Assembly (NCBI GenBank): GCA_963693365.1
Contig: CAVNZM010000014.1
Span: 2,542,001 to 2,606,000 of the forward strand
Direction: 5' to 3'
DNA: 64,000 nt
Origin: Amoebidium appalachense
Lineage: Eukaryota > Ichthyosporea
Shown here: piece by piece, positions 24,800-64,000 of the stretch
How positions within the stretch are numbered: position 1 is the first letter of the stretch
How the letters are laid out: every line of letters begins with the position of its first letter
Position numbers and translations under genes: made by a program
The notes under the pieces: model-generated
The model's database searches: none
What the model was told of the DNA's origin: nothing
What the model saw: only the letters and a program-made list of their open reading frames with translations

Positions 24800-26187
24800 A
24801 TGATACACCAAAGGAAGGGAAGAGACAACGATTTTTCTCAGTTCCAACCGTTTTGTCAAAGAATCACTCACTATTGCCTAATAGGTGTATCCAATAACTT
24901 ACAGCAAAACTTTAAGGCAGAATTTGGCTCACACGTAGGTCTCTCGGTTCTTCTTCTTTCTCTTTACCTTCAACTTCATTCCCTCTTTTTCATTTTTCCG
25001 GGAGAGGGGGGGGGGGGGGGGGGGAGCAAGGGGGAGGTGGAAGCTGTTGTCACGTCAAGTGCAAATATGTATGCTTATCCTAGCACAGACGGTCTTGGAA
25101 TTTCGCTTGAGACCCCAAATTTTATCCCACTTTCTTTACCTGCAACTTTCATAAACTATCCCTAAATTTGAAAACCCCCGGCCGCGGTGCAGCTCTGATT
25201 ATCATGCTTATGATAATCTTTTCCCGTGAAAGAAAATTGATGTCGTGCTTTCCGAAATACAACCAGTAAACCCGAGCCCCCGGAGGGCCCGGGGGAGAGG
25301 GGGGAGGGAGGGGGGAGGGGAGGGGGGAGGGGGGAGGGGAGGGAGGGAGGGAAGCTCAAGAGGGAGGGAGGGGGGGGGGGGGGGGGGGGGGGGACGGGTA
25401 GGGGGGGTCCGGGCTGCACGTTTTACCGTCCTTAGGCTCGTGGGTACTCCTGAGCGAAATCATACAGGGGGTAACTGTAATCGAGATCATGGGCACTTCG
25501 GGAATTATTGGCCTGGTGATCTTGAATTTTCGGGGACCATATATAGTGATGTTCTTATATGAAACAGTGCCACTTTCCATGCCGGTGGTGGTAGTGGTGG
25601 GGGTGAGTGTGGAGGAGGGAGAGAGTAGGGGTGGTGGGGGTGGTGGTGGTGGGGGGGGGGGGGGGGGGGGGGGGGGGGATGGGGGGGGGGGAATTATTTT
25701 CTTAGATTTGCGAGGAGAAAAAGTAGCGCCGCTATATATCTTACCTGCAGATCATGTGTCATTATGATTTTGATTCATTTCAGTTGATCAACCCCTGTAA
25801 TGATGCAAAGCCTTTGAATGCATGGGGGGGTGGGGTTGGGGGGGGGGAAGGGGGGAGGGGGGAGGGAAGGGGGTTGTTCCCTGTGTTTATTGGAATTGGC
25901 GCCATAATACGTTGTCAGAATCAGGTGGATCAGGTGGATATCTGCCCCGCTGTCAGAATCAGGTGGATATCTCCCCGCAAAGAGATTCCCTCTTACCAGC
26001 TCCGAATTTCTGAGTGTTCCCCTAGACACACATTGCAGAACGATATACATATGGAATGGTAATTGTAACAGCTACGGAGACCATGCATGTCAAGTAGAGT
26101 GGGAGGAATTAATTATAACATGGTGGAGGGGTTCAAGCCGTTGAGGGAGAGGGAGATATGATGGTGGTGGTGGTGGTCGTTGGGGGA

Positions 26188-26223
<36 letters not shown>

Positions 26224-26234
26224 GGTGGGTGGGT

Positions 26235-26268
<34 letters not shown>

Positions 26269-27781
26269 GTAGGGAAGTTAAGAATAAGTTGTTAGGACAA
26301 AAACATAATAGATGCCAGTGTCGAACGGGTATTATTAACTCCGGCGCACTACATTTGGTGACACGCGACCAACATGTATGGTTTAAAACAGTATTCTATG
26401 TGAAGAGAATCATTCCTTAGGTGAGCGGAGATGAGGCAGGCCAGGAGGGGGAAGGGAAGGGGGGGGGGGGGGGGAGGGAGGGAGGAGGGGGCCCAGAAGG
26501 GGGGGAGGGGGGAGGGAGGGAGGAGGGGACCCAGAACTTAGAAGGGGGGGGGGGGGGGGGAGGGGGGCTGTTTCGGACAGTTTTGCTATGTAGCAATAGA
26601 TTCGTTTGGCAAGGCACACACTCATATGACCTGATTCCATCTATCGATCTTCATGTTTATTTTTCCTCTTTGGGTGTACATGTGAAATAAAAGAGTGTAC
26701 AGGCACGTACTGAACTCTGAAAACCTCATACTTTTTGTTTTCGTTGAAACGTTTACAATTCGCGTGCAAAGGGATACATGTTATCTGGATATAGAGGGAT
26801 CCTGAACACTGTGCATTAAGAACGCTGACAGTGTACATAATATTGAATACTGCCACACCTTCGAACACAACATCTGCTTGGCATATTAAACCATACCAAA
26901 ACTTCAAAAACAACAATTTAAATACATATACATTTTTAGAAGGTATAACAGATACAAGTAATGACACACATACAGGTAACTTTATAACGGCATTGTAATC
27001 ATACACGACAACAATACATTCAGAAACATGCCACGGTGACAACAATCACAAAATGTTTTCCTACATCTACACGACGCCATTACATATTCACATATTCACA
27101 AATTCACAGCAATACGATTACAACGATTATTTACACCTCTTATAATTTAATACATCGCATTGTGATAATTTCTCAGCCAGGCTCTCATACAGGTGTCGCT
27201 TCACCCACAAAAAGAAATTCTCCCCCCCCCCCCCCCCCCTCCCCCTCCCCTCTTCCCCCCCCCCTCCCCCTCCCCCCCCCCCCCCCTCACCTTCCCCCAT
27301 CTCCCATCTCCCAGTCTTTTGTTCACCTTTTTCATCGAACCCCAACCTTTGCCTTGCCCTTCCTCCCATTTCCTTACTGTTGCTTTCACCACACATCCTT
27401 CACACTTGCTTTATCTATTCATATTTCGAACACAAAGAAAGTCAACTGCTTCGGCTACAATACTTCAACGAACATGTTGGCGTTTATCGATCTTGACGCA
27501 GTCGTGACACAATTTTTTTCCACCATGTACATACGGCGTTGCCTAAAGCGATAAACACAATCTATATATGGTAAAAACTAACTGCCGCTCCATCTTAAAT
27601 AACGGTGTAGCAAACGGCCCCCAACCGTCGAAGATCAGTGCCACGATCATCATCAATGACGTCACACACGACGATTTTGCCGTCATATTCAAATCAACTA
27701 CGTCATAATATGCTAATCGATAAAGGCCGACTACGTCATAAATAAAGGCCGACATAGACCTTAAGAACTGTTGACCTATAT
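24800..27781. other. Intergenic region downstream of the receptor kinase
   Basis: G-runs at 25010, 25370, 25650, 26236-26267, 26460 and 26545, and C-runs at 27222-27290. The unique stretches (26580-27200, 27300-27780) may include the receptor kinase 3' UTR. No coding sequence supported. Confidence 0.5.
27657..27664. promoter_or_regulatory. CRE-like palindrome TGACGTCA downstream of the receptor kinase
   Basis: A perfect TGACGTCA with two further TACGTCATAA-like copies within 80 bp (to 27741), just past the receptor kinase stop codon. It could belong to an unseen plus-strand or antisense transcript. The same palindrome recurs at 42998-43005, upstream of AMP deaminase. Confidence 0.25.
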
Positions 27782-38493
<10,712 letters not shown>

Positions 38494-38599
38494 CTGCGCG
38501 TTGGGGGGAGGAAGGAAGAAAATAACGGAAAAAAAGGAGGAGGAAAAGAGAAGAAAAAGGGGGAGAAGTCAGTCATATGGAAAGGAACTGTGTGTGGTA

Positions 38600-41016
<2,417 letters not shown>

Positions 41017-41385
41017 TGCAGCGAAACCCTTACATCTGCTTGCCGTTCTGTGTGGTCTCCAAGACACAACCTCGAGCGTGCAGGGCTCCCCAATTCTCTC
41101 TCTGACCCAAATCGATCCCGTATGCTGCTGGCATGAAGGGTCTTCAAACACAGAGCCTTTGACTACTCCCTCACTCTCAAGTTCAAGCGAAAAGTGTGGG
41201 AAATGGTTGATGGTTTTCTCTGAGCAGTTACTAACTGCTTGATGGCAAGCAACACTGGATTTTGTGTATTGAGAACAAGTGTCTCCCATGCATAGCTGAT
41301 GGGTGGTGCATTTTGCTATAGGGAGTGCCACGCCTGTGCCAACAACGGCAGACAGGGTGATGGCTGACACCTTGGCAAACGCCAT
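41017..41385 (-). CDS. Secreted Cys-rich N-terminal exon; possible first exon of the receptor kinase
   Basis: Begins at an ATG (41385-41383) with a clear signal peptide: a short N-terminus, the hydrophobic run VSAITLSAVVGTGVALPIA, then a small Cys-rich region with eight cysteines (residues 26, 32, 37, 47, 54, 85, 102, 118) and one NCS glycosylation sequon. It can end at a donor GCA|GTAAAA (41017), giving 123 residues in phase 0, or run on to a TAA at 40984 as a 133-residue secreted protein. It lies 2.5 kb upstream of the receptor kinase stalk exon on the same strand and is the only signal-peptide exon there. The stalk exon needs phase 1, so a further exon must lie between if they are one gene. 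I found none. The domain is not one I recognise. Confidence 0.42.
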
Positions 41386-43076
41386 ACTTTTTCAAAATGT
41401 GGTTTTCTGTGTTGCTAAGTCTTTTTACTCTTTACATTCGCCTAATATCCCTTTGGCACGTACGCGTGTGTGCATGGATTGCCCAAATGAAATTTGAATG
41501 CCTACTCAGACAAACGGTGTGTGGGCTGAATAAACACGCAAAACTCGTGCCATTTGATAGCCAAAATGCTGTGGAGGGTATAGCGGTGTAGTTAAATTAA
41601 GTAAGGGACGAAAGAAAGGTTATTGAACTATGATAGTCAAGTGATTACAACACAGAAGCTGGATTTGAAAGTGGAAGTGGAGCCTACAATCCTGACCCTG
41701 TGTACACATGTGTCTACACCTTTAACACTGTTCTACACCTCAAACAAGTGTTTCTTTGAATGATGACACACAATGCGTTCTTGCCTTTCTTTTCCTAAAC
41801 AACTATACGGCGCTAGTGTGGATGTTAATACACGAGGAGAAAAAAAACCGAAACCCCAACTTTTGGGTGTGGTCTTGTGCGGGCATGGATGGAGTGGGCC
41901 ACGTTCAGTAATGTAAGTGGCTTCACCTAGTGCGCTGTGATTGGTCGGTAAAGTCTTCTAGCAATGAGCAGCAGGTAATGACCTTCTTCCAATCAACTGC
42001 GACGCCGTCTCAGACTCTCACAATGCAACACACACACCCTCGCGGTTCGGGTCGGTTCGGTTCGACGTCTCAAACCGCGGTCTGAGCAGTTGGCGGTCTG
42101 GGCCGTTGCCGGGGAGATTCGGTGAGGCCGGGCCGGGGGGGCCGGAGGGGGAACGCGTAGAACAAGTTCGGGCGGGGAACCCACCACCGTTCACTCCCCG
42201 TCGGAAAACGGCTCCCAAAAAAACACTAAACACACACGCACAGGCACCCACACACACTTCTACACGCATAAACACAGTAAGTTACACAGGTAAACCCTCA
42301 GGGACACATATGCATGGTTCGACCGGTTTGAACCGACCCGCAGCGGTTCGGTTTAGTTCGATTGCGCAAACCGCAGTCTGGCGGTTTGGACCGAACCGTT
42401 CATGGATTGGACTCTCAGTCTGAGACTCTGACTTGAGCAGCGCCGACTCACTCGTGAGGGACCGGTCCGGTCTCCGGTTGAGTCAATCGATGTTGTTTAG
42501 AGTGTTATCAAGCATACTACGTGGCAGTCCACAGGAAAAAATCCTGAGAACCTGATAAGTGTCAAAGGAAATGCATCACACAATCTGTACATAATGCAAG
42601 TAGCCATACATACCGTATGTAGGCTGTCCGTCTACTCAGCCACTTCTGAAAGTTCTGATGAAGAATTGACCAATCAGTATAAGCCATATACTATCAGTCG
42701 TTGCCGACTCAGCGACCGTTGTAGATCTGCACAACTGAGGAATGTGAAAGGCGAATGTTGATTGGATGTCATGATCTGTTGGCGCCGTGGGCGAGCTTGC
42801 GCCCGGCCAAGCTCATTACATCCAAGTCTGCAATTGATGCCAAAATAAACATGATATGAAACATTTGTCTTCTGCAATTATTATTGAGTTCATTTAGTCT
42901 AAAGCCATTTGTTGACTATGGTCCTGATAATGTTATGTAGTGGCACACCGCAGTCCTGGATGATGCATCATGCGGCTGCCGTTGGTTACCAAGTGAATGA
43001 CGTCATGATGCTCTGGCATCCAATTAGATCGTCGGCGAACTTGCAAAGACAGTTTGACCGATCCGGATCGTAGGGC

Positions 43077-43109
<33 letters not shown>

Positions 43110-43554
43110 TGGTGCCACCCAGAAACTGGTCCTACTCACACCTTTCGCTAGGCTACCCATGTCTTCACCGTGATGTGTGCTGATATTAGCGTCACAGCAG
43201 GGTAATCGACAACTGCCATTGACATAACAAATCTTTTCAGCTTTCTTTGAAGTATTCGTGAAGACAGTCACTGCAGCTGTTGTAAGGTGACCACCAGTAC
43301 CATTTACTTTTCAAATTTTTTACAACGACTGAATTTGACTCAGGGGAGAAGTTACGTGAAGCTTCTTGGTCATGCCTGGATGGCCAGTGCATTTGTGGTG
43401 GAGAACATTAACCTCTACGTTGACGTTCTTGTGCTTGTGATCATGATCGTCCGCCACATCTCGATTTGTCCGGCAGAGCTCAGTAGACTAACTACCGAGT
43501 ACGCGATCAAGAACTCCTTAGTTGCCCCCTTATGTTGTGATGTAAAACTGTGTG

Positions 43555-43608
<54 letters not shown>

Positions 43609-44883
43609 TTTGTGTATGTGTTTGTGTGTGTGTATGCATGTATGTTTTTGTGTGTGTGTCTGTGTGTGTGTCTGTGTCTGTGCGAACGTGTGTTCGCGCG
43701 TGCTTGCGTGCGTGCGTGTACGTGTGTGTGTGTATGTGCGTGTGTGTGGCATCTCTTTTTTTTGCGTACTTTCCGGGTGAGTGCGTGCGTGCGTGCGTGC
43801 GTGCGTGCGCGATCTGGCGTGCATGTGTGCGTATATATGCGCGACATCGTATGTGTGGCTATGGACGGGTGGGTCCGCGTTCAGGTGACACTGTGTTCCA
43901 TGCGGCATCGCATCTAACAATAATATAACCGGGTCTCCTTGCATGGCACCTGGACCGTGCCGTATGTGATGTGTGAGCACCGAGCGAGTGGATATTGTGT
44001 ATCTGTCGCTACCAGCTGCATGGCCACCCTTATACGAACCGGTACCACAGAGCTATAGGAGGTAAACCTTTTTCACATGCATCGCGCAACAAGCGCGTGA
44101 GCGCGGTCTACATCAGGCTCAGCAGTACTTCACGTGGCGCATAAACATGTACTTTGCTTTGGTTAGACCAAGAAGCGCATATTCCAGGCCTGTGCACTTG
44201 TGCTATCTTCGTTTTACATGTGCCCACTCTCTGCCCAGCCCGCCATTTCCATTCCGCCACCTCCATCGCCAAATGTAAAGCACGGACACATGGTATATGC
44301 CTACGGAAGCTTGCGGGTTTATATAAGAGCTGAATGTCGTCTTCAATAAAATTATAGATCCTTTGCTTAGGTTTGTATAGGTAAGTGTATCCAGCAAAGG
44401 TAATACAAAAATACATCTTAGTAACAAAATACTATGTATTGTACATACACACACAGCACGTACACCACGTACACGTGAACACCATGCACGTGCTTGGTGT
44501 TTGCTTGTGCATCGCGCGGCGCCATCTCCTGACTCCAACGCGCTGATTGGTCCGACAAAATTTGCACCCTGACCTCAGTGAGCCAAATTTCCATTTTAGG
44601 CAGCTATTTTTGTGCGATGTAGCCGCCGCGTTGCACAAAGTTTTCCTTCCCGCAAGCCTGCAAGTTGCACAGAGAGACCATGTAGCTGGAAAGGGAAAAC
44701 TTCGATTGATTTATCAACTTGTGAGAGTCAGAGCGTACCCATCAGAGCAACAACAAGCGTCTTCCTTTCCTTTGTTCCATTCAAGAGTAGCCTCCGTGCT
44801 GAAGTTGCATGATCCATGCGCCAGCAACATTTCAGATCTTCTTTGTAATCACACATCCTAGGTCCCCCTCATCTCGGGCGAGA
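41386..44883. other. Intergenic region upstream of AMP deaminase
   Basis: Largely unique. Contains GGTTCGG-rich direct repeats (about 42045-42112 and 42340-42402), a 28-base A-run (43078-43107), TGACGTCA (42998-43005), a GT/GCGT tract (43549-43812) and CCAAT-type boxes (41940-41944, 44546-44550). The last 340 bp probably hold the AMP deaminase promoter and 5' UTR. Confidence 0.5.

Positions 44884-64000
<19,117 letters not shown>

Noticed and set aside
43287-43928. 213-codon plus-strand ORF with hydrophobic segments
   Set aside because: The second half is GT-repeat translation. The first 85 residues show no family pattern and no consistent exon borders.

Overview
This is a eukaryotic nuclear window with split genes. 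It holds three large multi-exon genes, one intronless cyclin-like gene, and a great deal of simple-sequence DNA: G/C homopolymers up to about 50 bases, (CA/GT)n tracts, polypurine tracts and minisatellites. I rebuilt the exons by reading the family-conserved peptides, the GT..AG borders and the codon phases. In all three main genes the phases chain without a break across every junction I assigned. A receptor-type tyrosine kinase points to a holozoan (an animal or a unicellular relative of animals). The cyclin resembles the fungal Pcl1/Pcl2 type, which makes me favour a unicellular holozoan, but the species cannot be fixed from this window.

Layout. (1) 1,269-13,994, minus strand: a 15-exon EF-hand mitochondrial ATP-Mg/phosphate carrier (SCaMC, SLC25A23/24/25 family), about 463 aa. 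(2) 14.0-17.7 kb: an upstream region with a CCAAT box and a CRE-like palindrome, plus a weak plus-strand first-exon candidate. (3) 17,759-18,595, minus strand: a Pcl-type cyclin ORF. (4) 18.6-27.7 kb: no gene I can support; it includes a 1-kb polypurine block. (5) 27,782-38,493, minus strand: 13 exons of a receptor tyrosine kinase, with a mucin-like stalk, a transmembrane segment, a complete kinase domain and a short tyrosine-bearing tail. A separate signal-peptide exon at 41,017-41,385 may be its N-terminus. (6) 44,884-61,247, plus strand: a 19-exon AMP deaminase, 766 aa. (7) 61.2-64 kb: intergenic, with a long (CT)n tract.

The most unusual signal is in the introns. Many 3' splice sites are the end of a (CA)n tract, so the tract runs straight into CAG|exon. 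Minisatellite arrays repeatedly sit against exon borders. In at least four cases the repeated unit carries a copy of the splice site, and in three of these also a piece of the exon. The clearest case is an AMP deaminase intron in which six decoy copies of TTTTGCAG|GTAAAG (or a near variant) precede the real acceptor. Each decoy is both an acceptor and a donor, which is the form of a recursive-splicing (zero-length exon) site. Two dispersed short repeat families, headed by long G-runs, are also present.

The genes do not form a pathway or operon. The carrier and AMP deaminase both touch adenine nucleotide balance (mitochondrial ATP-Mg uptake and AMP to IMP), but I see no evidence that the linkage is functional.
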